Shown one piece after another: positions 10,671 to 21,548 of a stretch of DNA of 64,000 nt. Source of the DNA: Mauremys mutica (taxonomy: Eukaryota > Chordata > Testudines > Geoemydidae); NCBI RefSeq assembly GCF_020497125.1, contig NC_059094.1:6427733-6491732 (forward strand). Direction: 5' to 3'. The notes beneath the pieces are model-generated. The model was not told the DNA's origin and did no database searches. It worked only from the letters and a program-made list of their open reading frames with translations. A program made the position numbers and the translations under genes. Each line of letters opens with the position of its first letter. Position 1 is the stretch's first letter.

Positions 10671-10912
10671 CTCCTGCTGATAATAGCCCACCTTAATTGA
10701 TTACTCTCATTACAGTTGGTATGGCAACACCCATTTTTTCATGTTCTCTGTGTATATACATCTTCCTACTGTTTCTTTGCACTGCATGCATCAGACGAAG
10801 TGGGTTTTAGCCCATGAAAGCTTATGCTCAAATAAATTTGTTAGTCTCTAAGGTGCCACAAGGACTCCTGTTCTTTTTGCTGATTCAGACTAACGTGGCT
10901 GCTACTCTGAAG
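10671..10912 (-). mobile_element. Penelope-like 3' region, longest copy here, antisense
   Basis: On the minus strand the element reads from 'ttcagagtagcagccacgtt' through 'aggagtccttgtggcacctt' and 'gagactaacaaatttatttg' to 'tattatcagcaggag', followed by A10 (T10 at 10661-10670). The plus strand at 10792-10833 contains a conserved hairpin block: CAGACGA, a short stem (tggg/ccca), then GAAAGC-TTAT-GCTC. That order resembles a hammerhead ribozyme core with U4 replaced by A. Class assignment is by recollection that this tail belongs to turtle Penelope-like elements. No coding part is present. Confidence 0.65.
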
Positions 10913-12530
10913 CAAATCTGAATTAACATCCCCATGTAGACAAGCCCTCAGCAGTGCTGCTGCTCCTGCAACAGCAGATAGCTAGCATTTATGCTACATA
11001 GGGCTTTCCAGGCTCAAAGTTCTGCATGCCCAGCCTCTCTCACAGCACCCCTGAAGGATATGCAAGATTCTCTCATTTTTCCGAGTGCGTTAAACCGGCT
11101 GCTGGCTGACACCCGGGAGCACTGCCAGGCAGCGAGCTGAACTAAGTAGTTCCCCTCCCCTGCTGGAGCTATCAGTGCCCAGCGTGTGTCCAGTAACAAG
11201 CGGGAGGGGAACTCCATGGGCACGGTGCCGGGGGGGGGGAGAGAAACGTGGTTCTCCTCCTGCATCTCCCGCTCTTCCTTCCATGCTGCTGTCTGCAATT
11301 CCTCCCTTTCCCCCCTCCCTGCTGCCCCTGAGTAGAGCCTGAAGCAGTTACAGATCCAGGGCCTGGAGGAGGCGAGGAGGAGACACTGACACTTGTAATT
11401 AGACTGTTATTTAATCGCTTAATACCTTGGGCTTCATTTGGTATTTGGCTTCCTGCACTGCCACTTCTGATTCCAAAAGGTGTGGCAGGGTGAGAGCTCA
11501 GGAATTAAGAAGCCAGGAAGCTGGTGGGAGAAGCACAGTGTAAACGGGGGTAGGCGTGGGGAATGCCAGGGGGCTGGTGTGGCTACAGCCACCAAACACG
11601 TGCTTCATTCCCCTCCTTTACTAGTGTTCTTCCTGCCACCCAGGGCCTGGACTCCAAACGGAGAGACTACTAGGGAGTGCGGATCAGAAAGGAGACAAAT
11701 GGATCATGCACAGGGATAGATAGATAGATAGATGGGGGGATGGGGATAGATAGATGGGGGGATGGGGATAGATAGATAGATAGATAGAAACACACCAAGC
11801 AAAGGCCTGAGCTGCTCATTTATTTTTGATCTCCTCTTGGCAGCGGGAGAACAGTCACGTGACGTTTTGTGAAGCCGTTAGCATGAGCAGCTGACACTCC
11901 CAGAGAAGACGCTGGGACAGGCAGCCATAAAACAAGCCGGTCTCTCTCTGCAGAGCTCCGCGGTGACCTTGGCTGGGAGTCTACAAGGCAGACGCTCTTT
12001 CAGGAATCGGAAGGATTTCATGCCTCATTCAGCTTCCTCTCCTGAGCTGGGTGATTTAATGAGCAGCCTCCTGTGTCCCCTCATTATCCTAGCTCTCCTG
12101 GCAGCAAATGAAGCTTCCCTCCCGCTTCTGCAAGCACAAACGGGGATAAGGCTGCCAAAATCCAAGGCCAACTGGGCCTGATGCGTCCTTCCTTCAGGAA
12201 AACCTGGACAGGCCCCCTCAGGGCTCACACGCTGATCACAGGCTGGGGGAGCTGGCAGGGGGAGGCCTCAAAGATGGAGGCTCATTTCCCTGGTAACACG
12301 GCAGCTCCTTGTTAGCAGCCTCCTGCTTTTGGGAGGTGCTGAGCATGAGTTTGCCCAGGGCAGCTTTGCTCCTTTCTGATATGTCGTATCTGCCATCTGC
12401 AAGGGCAGATGAGCTCTCGGATGAGCTCTCGGATGAGCTTTCAGACATTCAGCTGGGTCCCCAGCCAGCAGCCGGTTTGTGGTGGCCGTGTCTGCAGTCA
12501 GGGCATCCATAGTGCTAGGTGAGGTTTGTT
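10913..12530. other. Mostly unassigned noncoding stretch with short simple repeats
   Basis: It contains a G10 run at 11230-11239 and GATA repeats at 11714-11788. A 12-bp tandem triplet 'gatgagctctcg' lies at about 12408-12443. An AT-rich stretch at 11395-11425 has several TAAT cores. The frames that overlap the 12-bp repeat (serine/glutamate repeats on the minus strand) are repeat artefacts. No gene is recognised. Confidence 0.5.
11714..11788. repeat. GATA microsatellite with GGGGAT interruptions
   Basis: Runs of 'gatagatagata' alternate twice with 'gatggggggatgggg'. The (GATA)n blocks are short (three to six units), which suggests an imperfect array that is probably length-variable. Confidence 0.95.
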
Positions 12531-12544
12531 AGAATCATAGAATC

Positions 12545-13507
12545 GCTGCATCCGAGGGTGCTAAAGGAGTTGGCGGATGTGATTGCAGAGCCATTGGCCA
12601 TTATCTTTGAAAACTCATGGCGATCGGGGGAGGTCTCGGATGACTGGAAAAAGGCTACTGTAGTGCCCATCTGTAAAAAAGGGAAGAAGGAGGATCTGGG
12701 GAACTACAGGCCAGTCAGCCTCACCTCAGTCCCTGGAAAAATCATGGAGCAGGTCCTCAAGGAATCAATTCTGAAGCACTTAGAAGAGAGGAAAGTGATC
12801 AGGAACCGTCAGCATGGATTCACCAAGGGCAAGTCATGCCTGACTAACCTAATTGCCTTCTATGAGGAGATAACTGGCTCTGTGGATGAGGGGAAAGAAG
12901 TGGCTGTGTTATTCCTTGACTTTAGCAAAGCTTTTGATATGGTCTCCCACAGTATTCTCGCCAGCAAGTTAAAGAAGTATGGGCTGGATGAATGGACTAT
13001 AAGGTGGATAGAAAGCTGGCTAGATTGTCGGGCTCAACAGGTAGTGATCAACGGCTCCATGTCTAGCTGGCAGCTGGTTTCAAGTGGAGTGCCCCAAGGG
13101 TTGGTCCTGGGGCCAGTTTTGTTCAATATCTTTATTAATGATCTGGAGGATGGCGTGGACTGCACTCTCAGCAAGTTTGCAGATGACACTAAACTGGGAG
13201 GAGTGGTAGATACGCTGGAGGGTAGGGATACGATACAGAGGGATCTAGACAAATTAGAGGACTGGGCCAAAAGAAACCTGATGAGGTTCAACAAGGACAA
13301 GTGCAGAGTCCTGCACTTAGGACAGAAGAATCCCATGCACTGCTACAGACTAGGGACCGAATGGCTGGGCAGCAGTTCTGCAGAAAAGGACCTAGGGGTT
13401 ACAGTGGACGAGAAGCTGGATATGAGTCAACAGTGTGCCCTTGTTGCCAAGAAGGCTAACGGCATTTTGGGCTGTATAAGTAGGGGCATTGCCATCAGAT
13501 CAAGGGA
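12545..13507 (+). pseudogene. CR1 ORF2 reverse transcriptase fragment, about 320 codons open
   Basis: The frame (continuous 12519-13529) carries the RT domain. In order it shows [19 protein letters not shown] (fingers), KGKSCLTN, the metal-binding block [12 protein letters not shown] near 12915-12945, [12 protein letters not shown] near 13080-13112, the catalytic FADD box near 13176-13187, and a thumb region ending LGCISRG. One G-to-L type change occurs in the PQG(S) loop. The N-terminal endonuclease is missing through 5' truncation, so it cannot work alone. In CR1 elements this enzyme copies element RNA at a nicked target. Confidence 0.9.
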
Positions 13508-13683
13508 TCATAGAATCATAGAATCATAGAATTCAAGATCAGAAGTGACCATTATGATCATCTAGTCTGACCTCCTGCAAGATGCAGGCCACATAAGCCG
13601 ATCCACCCACTCCTAAAATAATTCTCTCCCTTGACTCTGCTGTTGAATGCTCCAAATCATGATTTAAAGACTTCTAGTAGCAG
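13508..13683 (-). mobile_element. Antisense CR1 3'-end fragment nested in the CR1 above
   Basis: Comparison with the 19-kb copy shows the host sequence breaks after 'caaggga' and resumes at 'tgatcattcc'. The insert starts with 'tcatagaatcatagaatcat', the reverse of a CR1 3' terminus, and then 'tctagtctgacctcctgcaa'. It is a different CR1 subfamily from its host and was inserted later. It ends near 'cttctagtagcag'. Confidence 0.85.
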
Positions 13684-14242
13684 TGATCATTCCTCTCTAT
13701 TTGACATTGGTGAGGTGTCATCTAGAGTACAGTGTCCAGTTTTGGGCCCCACACTACAAGAAGGATGTGGAAAAACTGGAAAGAGTCTAGCGGAGGGCAA
13801 CAAAAATGATTAGGGGGCTGGAGCACATGACTTATGAGGAGAGGCTGAGGAAACTGGGATTGTTTAGTCTGCAGAAGAGAAGAATGAGGGGGGATTTGAT
13901 AGCTGCTTTCAACTACCTGAAGGGGGGTTCCAAAGAGGATGGATCTAGACTGTTCTCAGTGGTAGAAGATGACAGAACAAGGAGTATTGGTCTCAAGTTG
14001 CAGAGGGGGAGGTTTAGGTTGGATATTAGGAAAAACTTTTTCACTAGGAGGGTGGTGAAGAACTGGAATGGGTTCCCTAGGGAGGGGGTGGAATCTCCTT
14101 CCTTAGAGGTTTTTAAGGTCAGGCTTGACAAAGCCCTGGCTGGGATGATTTAGTTGGGAATTGGTCCTGCTTTGAGCAGGGGGTTGGACTAGATGACCTC
14201 CTGAGGTCCCTTCCGACCCTGATATTCTATGATTCTATGATT
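13684..14242 (+). pseudogene. CR1 ORF2 C-terminal end and 3' UTR
   Basis: After the nested insert the same frame continues. A TAG lies near 13790, and an open stretch at 13806-14153 encodes the conserved [16 protein letters not shown] and [17 protein letters not shown] blocks of the CR1 ORF2 tail. The 3' UTR contains 'ggttggactagatgacctcc', shared with the tRNA-SINEs at 53.1 and 31.8 kb. Confidence 0.9.
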
Positions 14243-14281
14243 TGGCTTTTGATGACTTTAACACTGGCCCTGGTCTCTGGT

Positions 14282-14520
14282 TTATTTGGTGGACTCCCTG
14301 AAACTTGCTTGTGGCCCCCCAGGGGGCCTCAGACGCCCAATTGAGAAACGCTGGCTTAGACAATGGGAGCTGTGTCTCCATCATTCCAGCCCCACTTGGT
14401 TTAGGGCCAGTATTCATAGATTCCTACACTCGAAGGCCAGAAGGGACCATAGAGATCAGCTCATCTGGCCTTTGGTATAACACGGGCCATAGGCCTTCCC
14501 TGATTTAATCTGTGGAATTC
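14282..14520 (-). repeat. hAT-like end fragment followed by an antisense CR1 fragment
   Basis: About 14290-14358 holds 'ggccccccagggggcctcag' and 'attgagaaacgctgg', which resembles the end of a hAT-type repeat. About 14410-14515 holds 'ccagaagggaccatagagat' and 'cacgggccataggccttccc', the antisense 3' end of an old CR1. Both are short and diverged. Confidence 0.5.
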
Positions 14521-16337
14521 GTTTACATAATTAAATAAAGTATTACATTTATTGCATTTGTTAAATCACTTTAATTATTAATTACATTGATTCAATATTA
14601 AACTAATTAAAAGTAAGGGTGTATTTCACTGCCATCCCGGCACAAACAGTGCTATCCCATAATGCACTGGTCACTGCAGAGATGGCCTGTCTGCACACAA
14701 GATTTGGGGCTGGAGAATCCTGGAATTCAGAAGCCACATGCCTGGGCAAACAGCGCAGCACCCTACGTGGACGTCGGTCAGGAGCTCTGCCCCCACAGCG
14801 ACCAACTTCCTTTGACAGCAGGCCGGTGTCAGATCTAGACAATGCCTTTGCTGCCAGCTGGATGGAGGCAGCAGGGATTGGGCCTTCCTGGTCTCTAAGC
14901 AGCTGATAAACCAGGTAATCTGAGAAGGATCCTTGGCTGAGTTGGTTGGAGTCATTCTGAGGTAGAAACTGCTCCTTGCTAATCATACAGACCCGCAAGC
15001 AGGCAGGAAGTTCGCCAGGTGCTAGGGCTGGAGAGTCCTGGGGTTCAGAACCCACCGTCTGAAGAAGGCAGACCTTTCCCTCAGAGCCACTGTGCGGCCT
15101 TTTGAATTGTCAGGGGAGGCCAACAACCAGGAAGCTGTTTGGCCGCACAGGTGAATATTTTTCCCTTGTAGGGACTAGCTACTGGGCTGAGCGAGGGCTT
15201 GAATTCTGCAGGTCCCTACAAGGGACCATAGGCACAGTGAGTTTGCTGGTCTCAGTCAGTTCCTCAGTGAGCCCCATCCAAATCAGGGAGAGGCAAAGCA
15301 GTCTGGAAAAACATTACAACTAACCCCTGCCATGACTGGGGCAGGAGTCTGATCCCGCAGTCTATCCAGTGCCACTGCACTGGCTTTCACCAAGTTATAA
15401 TCTTATAGAACAGGAGTAATGCAGCGCGGACTCAGCACTGTGGCTTATTTTCGGTCAGAAAAAGAAAATGCCTCTTCCGCTCTCCTCCATTTCCTGACAA
15501 CAGCCTTTGCATTAGCCATGGTGCAATTGTATTCAGGCAAATTGCATTTGAACAGCGAGTCTTTAAAACGTACAGGCTGGTCTTGCCCAGTGAGTCAGGC
15601 TTTGCGTTCGTCTGATAGCGGAGAGGACAGCCTGGAGTTCTTTTCTCTCCTGAGCGCAGATGCTAATTTAAAAGGTAAGGCTCAAGGAAAAGCCATGCAG
15701 TGATTCTAATGAGGGATTAGCCTACAGTTTCCCCTCTGCCATGCTTCATGCCCCAGCCCATCAGAGAAGCAGCCATTCTTTGATGTGACCCTCCACTCTC
15801 AACCTTTTGATGTTCCCTTTCTCTGTGCCAGGTTCTCCCTGCCCCTTGGGTCTGATTCTGACTTAATCGCGTTCCCTCGTTGGGCCCAAGCAGCAAATTG
15901 TGCTAATTAAGTGTGAGCTCAGGTTGTGTCTGGTTATAAGTGTGGCTGTAACACGTAGAAGTCTAGCGAGAATCTCACTTCCTAAGGTCCTGGATGTTAA
16001 AGTGATGTTGAAATTACTAGCACAGAAAGTCAGGTCATGGAAGATTTAAGGCTGCATGCACTGACACTGCTATCCCTGATTCACTTTCCTTTTGCATAGA
16101 TGAGGAGTGAATGATGCCTTGTACTAGCAACCAAATGTCCCTTATCTTACTAGATCTGAGACATTTTTAAGGAATCTGATTTTCTTCTCATCATGAATGC
16201 TGATTGCAATGGCACAAGAGGGCTTTTGCTAGATGTTTTCCAGAATACCATGCATGTGATGTGCTGGCCACATGTATTTAGATGACTGCCCAATTGCTTG
16301 TGAAAACATATAGTTGATTATTGGACCAAATTGCATT
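14521..16337. other. Unassigned noncoding stretch
   Basis: An AT-rich block at 14521-14612 (TAATTA cores) is followed by mixed sequence. Frames of 94-150 codons on opposite strands at 14603-15055 overlap and have no recognisable domain. Nothing else is recognised. Confidence 0.45.
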
Positions 16338-16573
16338 TATTATGAGCAGTATTCCAGTAGCATCTGGTGGCCCCAAAGGAAATTGAGACCCCGTTGTGCT
16401 AGGCGCTGTGAAAAATAGTCCCTGCTCCAGATGAGACAGACAGAAGATGGAAGGGAAAATAGAGGCAAGAGAGGAGAATGGACTTGCCAAGGTCACACAG
16501 CAGATCAGTAACAAAGCTGGAAATAGAACTCAGGTCTCCTGAGTCCCAACCAAATGCCCTGTCCATTGCATCA
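16338..16573 (-). repeat. MIR-type CORE-SINE, antisense, near full length
   Basis: The plus strand reads 'ccccgttgtgctaggcgctg' (tail) near 16390 and 'ctccagatgagacagacaga' near 16425. It continues with 'cttgccaaggtcacacagca' (core) near 16484 and 'tagaactcaggtctcctgag' (box B side) near 16525. The copy is well preserved. Confidence 0.85.
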
Positions 16574-16624
16574 AAACATTTCCCTTCACCTTGCCTGAGT
16601 GAGGGCTGTACAATTTAGCCCAGT

Positions 16625-16850
16625 ATTATTAGTAGTTTGATGAGGGGACTTGGAGTCAGAAATATTAGCTTTGCCCCGGCTCGCTCTGTGACCTTGTGCA
16701 TTTCATGCTACAGTTTAATGATCTGTAAAATGGAGATACTAATTCACACCTCTTTCCTGCAGGCGGGTTACTTAATCAGTTCATGTTTGTAATGTGCTTT
16801 GAGATCTGTTGATGAATGATGCTGAAAGTAAATGTAAAGTGTTAGACATG
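16625..16850 (+). repeat. MIR-type SINE, diverged, sense
   Basis: Core-like 'ctcgctctgtgaccttgtgc' at about 16681, 'gatctgtaaaatggagatac' near 16720 and 'aatgtgctttgagatctgtt' near 16791 keep the order of a MIR core and tail. The head is lost. It lies tail to head with the antisense copy just upstream. Confidence 0.65.
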
Positions 16851-17682
16851 GGCCTGGGAACAGAGGTTTGAAAAAATGGGCCCCGGAAGCTTAATTTTGG
16901 GCCTGTGAGCTCAATCTGAGATTCTGTGTGTCCTTTATTTCCTGGGAGAAGTAGGTGGAAAGGTTCAGGAGACCAGGAGAGCTCCTGGTTATTCTCTAGA
17001 CAGCAGGTGGCTGGAACCAAGACCTCAGAATGAGGGGAAAATAAAACGAACAAACCCAACCCTTCACTTGCTCATGGCTGGTGCCCAAGGGCAGCTCTGT
17101 ATGTAACTATGCAGGGTTGCTGGCGTGGCAGAGCCCAGTGCTCTTATAGAAACGCTTCATTCCTTGACTTCACTCCCAAGCACGTAGCCGGATTGGCCCC
17201 ATTTCAGACAACAGGAATAGCTGACAGAATATCGCCCATTACTTCTGCCATGTCAGCTCCTGAGAACTGTGGAGAGGACAAATGGGTAACTCGTTACAAA
17301 GTCAAAACTCACCTCAGGTTCATGAAAAGGTTTGCTAAAGCCTGCAGCCTTCCAGACAGCAGAAGCAAAGGTCCAGATGGACCTGAACAAAACCAGGACT
17401 CTGAAGACTAAACCAGGATCTCAATCCAAATTTGATGGGTCTGATTCTTGTCCACACTAAGGCCCATTTACACTGCTCTGGCTGAACTAGCCACTGGAGG
17501 GAAGACGGGGAACACTCAACCTCCATGTTACAATAAACATGCCATAGATCAGAGCACTGACAGAGAGACACCGCAAGCATATCAATACAGCAAGGACTAA
17601 GCTTCCATCCCAGCAGGCATTGCTGTGCTCAGCATAAAACTCAGGATGGATTCTCTAGAGTCAGACTCTTGTTTAGGTTCTT
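16851..17682. other. Unassigned noncoding stretch
   Basis: No gene or known repeat is recognised. A 100-codon frame at 17109-17411 lacks any recognised motif and is not supported. Confidence 0.45.
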
Positions 17683-17742
17683 AGGGTGTGTCTACACTAA
17701 CAATGCTACAGCTGTGCCACTGTAGCACGGTAGTGTAGACAC
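17683..17742. mobile_element. MITE fragment with 'gtgtctacact..agtgtagacac' ends
   Basis: The inverted ends 'gtgtctacact' (about 17688-17698) and 'agtgtagacac' (about 17731-17741) enclose a palindromic middle ('gctacagctgtgccactgtagc'-like, about 22 bp). It shares the 'gtctacact' ends with copies at 28990, 30388 and 44772. It is preceded by TTA, as Harbinger-type target sites would give, but no matching duplication was found downstream. Confidence 0.55.
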
Positions 17743-17830
17743 TTACTACAGTTACAGAAGGGGTTCTCCCATTATGAAGGTAAATCCGCCTCTCCAAGAG
17801 GTGGTATCTAGGTCAGTGGAATAATTCTTC

Positions 17831-18150
17831 TGTCAGCCTAGTTTCATTACATCACACAGGGAATAAGATTGTTCACAGCCCTGAGCAATGTAGTTAAGTT
17901 GAGCTACCAGATAGGTAGACCAGCTCCCAGGCAGGAATCTAGAGCGGATGCTGCAGGGTTTTACAGGGATCATATTATCCCCAGTTTGAAAACATGGAGA
18001 GTGAGGAGCAGAGAGGTGAAGTGGCTGCAGAACATCATATGGGAAGTCCAAGACAAAACCAAGAAAAGAACCTCCCGGTGCTCTGCGTTAGCTGTTTTTA
18101 GCTAGCTACTGAGTACTTCATGTAAGGCCCTTCACATGTTTTGCTTTAGA
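17831..18150. other. Unassigned noncoding stretch
   Basis: Nothing is recognised. The sequence 'gggatcatattatccccagt' near 17966 is reminiscent of an old antisense MIR core but is too short to call. Confidence 0.35.
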
Positions 18151-19001
18151 ACCAGGGACGGCTCTAGGCACCAGCAAAGCAAGCAGGTGCTTGGAGCAGC
18201 CCATTTGCAGGGGCAGCAGCCGGCAGGGATCCAGCCTGGGAGCTGAGAACCAACAGGGGGCCCTGGGAGCTGTAGTTCCTTGCCTAGCTCCCTGTCTATA
18301 GAGCCAGCCCTGGAGCAGGGAAAGAACTACATTTCCCAGCATTCCCTTGGCCGCTATCAACAGGAAAGGGTGGGGAAGGGAGTATGGTAGCTGAAACCTC
18401 ATGCTGCAGCTTGCTGTGAATGGAGAGCTCACTGCTAGAGCGGGGTGGCACTGGGAACGGGGGAACAAGTGTGCCCAAGGAGTAGAAGGCTTTGCCCCGG
18501 ATATCCCCTTCAGAACACATCCCCAGACTGCATTAGGGATACTGGTGTGACCCCACCTTGCAGCCCCCAAAGAAGGAATTGGGGGGACTAAATGGACAGT
18601 GCCCCCCTCTATCTGAAGCCTAGCAAGGGAGGTACGTGGATCCCACTAGAATTTAAAATGAAAAGTAAGGGAGGGGAGGCTCTACTGGACCTGGGCAGCT
18701 TTAGATACAGTACCGGGCAGCAGGGGGGTGCGGGTGCGGGTGGGGGGGGAGAGCCCAGGGCTGGGGCAGCAGGAAGGTGCGGGGGGGGGGGGGGAAGGGA
18801 GCTCAGAGAGGGACTTTCAGATTGCTGGCCAGCCAAAGCAGGGAGGGCAAAGGGTCTCAGCAGGAATCTTATCCCCTGCCCCCTTTCACTCTGTGTTTGG
18901 ACGATGACTAGTATCGAGCAACCAGGTTGTGATCCAGCACAAATGAACCTGAAGCTATATTCAGCATGCAACCCAGCCCCAAACCTTCCTTCACTCTTCT
19001 T
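18151..19001. repeat. GC-rich interspersed repeat, class uncertain, with G14 run
   Basis: The block starts 'cagggacggctctaggcacc', similar to the end of the hAT element at 43.0 kb ('gtctagagccgcccctg' in reverse). It continues with 'gggagctgtagttccttgcc' and 'aactacatttcccagcattc', which are near inverted copies of one another about 80 bp apart. No 8-bp duplication was found. A G14 homopolymer lies at 18781-18794. Frames here, including the start of a 377-codon frame, are not real coding sequence upstream of 19002. Confidence 0.45.
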
Positions 19002-20264
19002 GGATGGATATAAACTGTTCAGGAAGGACAGGCAGGGCAGAAAAGGTGGGGGAGTTGCATTGTATGTAAGAGAGGAGTATGACTGCTCAGAGCTCCGGTA
19101 TGAAACTGCAGAAAAACCTGAGAGGCTCTGGATTAAGTTTAGAAGTATGAACAACAAGGGTGATGTTGTGGTGGGAGTCTGCTATAGACCACCAGACCAG
19201 GGGGATGAGGTGGCCGAGGCTTTCTTCCAGCAACTAGTAGAAGTTACTAGATCGCAGGCCCTGGTTCTCATGGGAGACTTCAATCACCCTGATATCCGCT
19301 GGGAGAGCAATACAGCAGTGCACAGACAACCCAGGAAGTTTTTGGAAAGTGTAGGGGACAATTTCCTGGTGCAAGTGCTGGAGGAACCAACTAAGGGCAG
19401 AGCTCTTCTTGACTTGCTGCTCACAAACAGAGAAGAGTTAGTAAGGGAAGCAAAAGTGGATGGGAACCTGGGAGGCAGTGACCATGAGATGGTCGAGTTC
19501 AGTATCCTGACACAAGGAAGAAAGGGGAGCAGCAGAATATGGACCCTGGACTTCAGAAAAGCAGACTTTGACTCCCTCAGGGAACTGATGGGCAGGATCC
19601 TCTGGGAGAATAACATGAGGGGGAAAGGAGTCCAGGAGAGCTGGCTGTATTTTAAAGAATCCTTAGTGAGGTTGCAGGAAAAAAACATCCCAATGTGTAG
19701 AAAGAATAGTAAATATGGCAGGTGACCAGCTTGGCTTAACAGTGAAATCCTTGCTGGTCTTAAACGCAAAAAAGAAGCTTACAAGAAGTGGAAGATTGGA
19801 CAAATGACCAGGGAGGAGTATAAAAATATTGCTCAGGAATGCAGGAGTGAAATCAGGAAGGCCAAATCAAACTTGGAGTTGCAGCTAGCAAGAGATGTTA
19901 AGAGTAACAAGAAGCGTTTCTACAGGTATGTTAGCAACAAGAAGGTGGTCCAGGAAAGTGTGGGCCCCTTACTGAATGGGGGAGGCAACCTAGTGACAGA
20001 AGATGTGGAAAAAGCCAATGTACTCAATGCTTTTTTTGCCTCTGTCTTCACAAACAAGGTCAGCTCCCAGACTGCTGCACTGGGCAGCACAGTATGGGGA
20101 GAAGGTGACCAGCCCTCTGTGGAGAAAGAAGTGGTTTGGGACTATTTAGAAAAACTGGACGAGCACAAGTCCATGGGGCCGGATGCGCTGCATCCAAGGG
20201 TGCTAAAGGAGTTGGCGGATGTGATTGCAGAGCCATTGGCCATTATCTTTGAAAACTCATGGTG
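19002..20264 (+). pseudogene. CR1 ORF2 endonuclease and linker, broken by stops
   Basis: The apurinic-type endonuclease is recognisable from GGGVALYVREEY near 19050 through VCYRPPDQ, the catalytic-site block LMGDFNHPDI near 19266-19297 and the C-terminal GSDHEM near 19477-19494. The N-terminal catalytic residues (Asn and Glu blocks) are lost by truncation. TGA at 19723-19725 and TGA at 20263-20265 interrupt one continuous frame, and a TAG follows at 20272-20274. The same frame resumes after each. In intact CR1 this domain nicks target DNA. Confidence 0.9.
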
Positions 20265-20277
20265 ATCAAGGTAGGTC

Positions 20278-21548
20278 CTGGATGACTGGAAAAAAGCTAC
20301 TGTAGTGCCCATCTGTAAAAAAGGGAAGAAGGAGGATCCAGGGAACTACAGGCCAGTCAGCCTCACCTCAGTCCCTGGAAAAATCATGGTGCAGGTCCTC
20401 AAGGAGTCAATTCTGAAGCACTTAGAGGAGAGGAAAGTGATCAGGAACAATCAGCATGGATTCACTAAGGGCAAGTCATGCCTGACTAACCTAACTGCCT
20501 TCTATGAGGAGATAACTGGGTCTGTGGATGAGGGGAAAGCAGTGGATGTGTTATTCCTTGACTTTAGCAAAACTTTGGTACGGTCTTCCACAGTATTCTT
20601 GCCAGCAAGTTAAAGAAGTATGGGCTGGATGAATGGACTATAAGGTGGATAGAAAGCTGGCTAGATCATCGGGCTCAATGGGTAGTGATCAACGGCTCCA
20701 TGTCTAGTTGGCAGCTGGTTTCAAGTGGAGTGCCCCAAGGGTCGGTCCTGGGGCCGGTTTTGTTCAATATCTTTATTAATGATCTGGAGAATGGCGTGGA
20801 CTGCACTCTCAGCAAGTTTGCAGATGACACTAAACTTGGAGGAGTGGTATATATGCTGGAGAATAGGGACAGGATACAGAGGGACCTAGACAAATTAAAG
20901 GATTGGACCAAAAGAAATCTGATGAGGTTCAACAAGGACAAGTGCCGAGTCCTGCACTTAGGACAGAAGAATCCCATGCACTGCTACAGACTAGGGACCG
21001 AATGGCTAGGCAGCAGTTCTGCAGAAAAGGACCTGGGGTTACAGTGGATGAGAAGCTGGATATGAGTCAACAGTGTGCCCTTGTTGCCAAGAAGGCTAAC
21101 GGCATTTTGGGCTGTATAAGTAGGGGCATTGCCAGCAGATCGAGGGACATGATCATTCCCCTCTATTCGACATTGGTGAGGCCTCATCTGGAGTATTGTG
21201 TCCAGTTTTGGGCCCCACACTAGAAGAATGTGGACAAATTGGAAAGAGTCCAGCAGAGAGCAACAAAAATGATTAGGGGGCTGGAGCACATGACTTATGA
21301 GGAGAGGCTGAGGGAACTGGGCTTGTTTAGTCTGTAGAAGAGAAGAATGAGGGGGGATTTGATAGCTGCTTTCAACTACCTGAAAGGGGGTTCCAAAGAG
21401 GATGGATCTAGACTGTTCTCAGTGGTAGCAGATGACAGAGCAAGGAGTAATGGTCTCAAGTTGCAGTGGGGGAGATTTAGTTTGGATATTAGGAAAAACT
21501 TTTTCACTAGGAGGGTGGTGAAGCACTGGAATGGGTTTCCTAGTTAGG
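20278..21548 (+). pseudogene. CR1 ORF2 reverse transcriptase, frameshifted
   Basis: It aligns block for block with the RT at 12.6-13.5 kb. It is open from 20305 to about 20574, where a base is lost inside the DFSKAFD block and the catalytic Asp region reads DFSKTLV. The frame returns at 20685-21065 with [12 protein letters not shown] and the FADD box near 20815-20827. A second base is lost near 21042, and stops fall at 21221-21223 and about 21335-21337. The C-terminal [13 protein letters not shown] block ends at a TAG at 21545-21547. It is not functional. Confidence 0.9.

Larger units (their letters stand above)
12545..14242 (+). mobile_element. CR1 LINE, 5'-truncated, with open RT frame; interrupted by another CR1
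   Basis: The insert starts abruptly in ORF2, at the same point as position 20188 of the 19-kb copy. It runs to a 3' end with the short repeat 'attctatgattctatgat' at about 14223-14241. It is interrupted at 13508-13683 by an antisense CR1 fragment. Flanks show no clear target duplication, usual for CR1. The relatively intact frame makes this one of the younger CR1 copies in the window. Confidence 0.95.

Noticed and set aside
18151..18312. hAT element with both ends ('cagggacggctcta' and 'tagagccagccctg')
   Set aside because: The ends are plausible inverted repeats but the 8-bp flanks (tttagaac and gagcaggg) do not match.
18592..19001. N-terminal part of the 377-codon frame as a real ORF2 start
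   Set aside because: The sequence before 19002 is GC-rich repeat with a G14 run; CR1 similarity begins only at the DGYKLF block.
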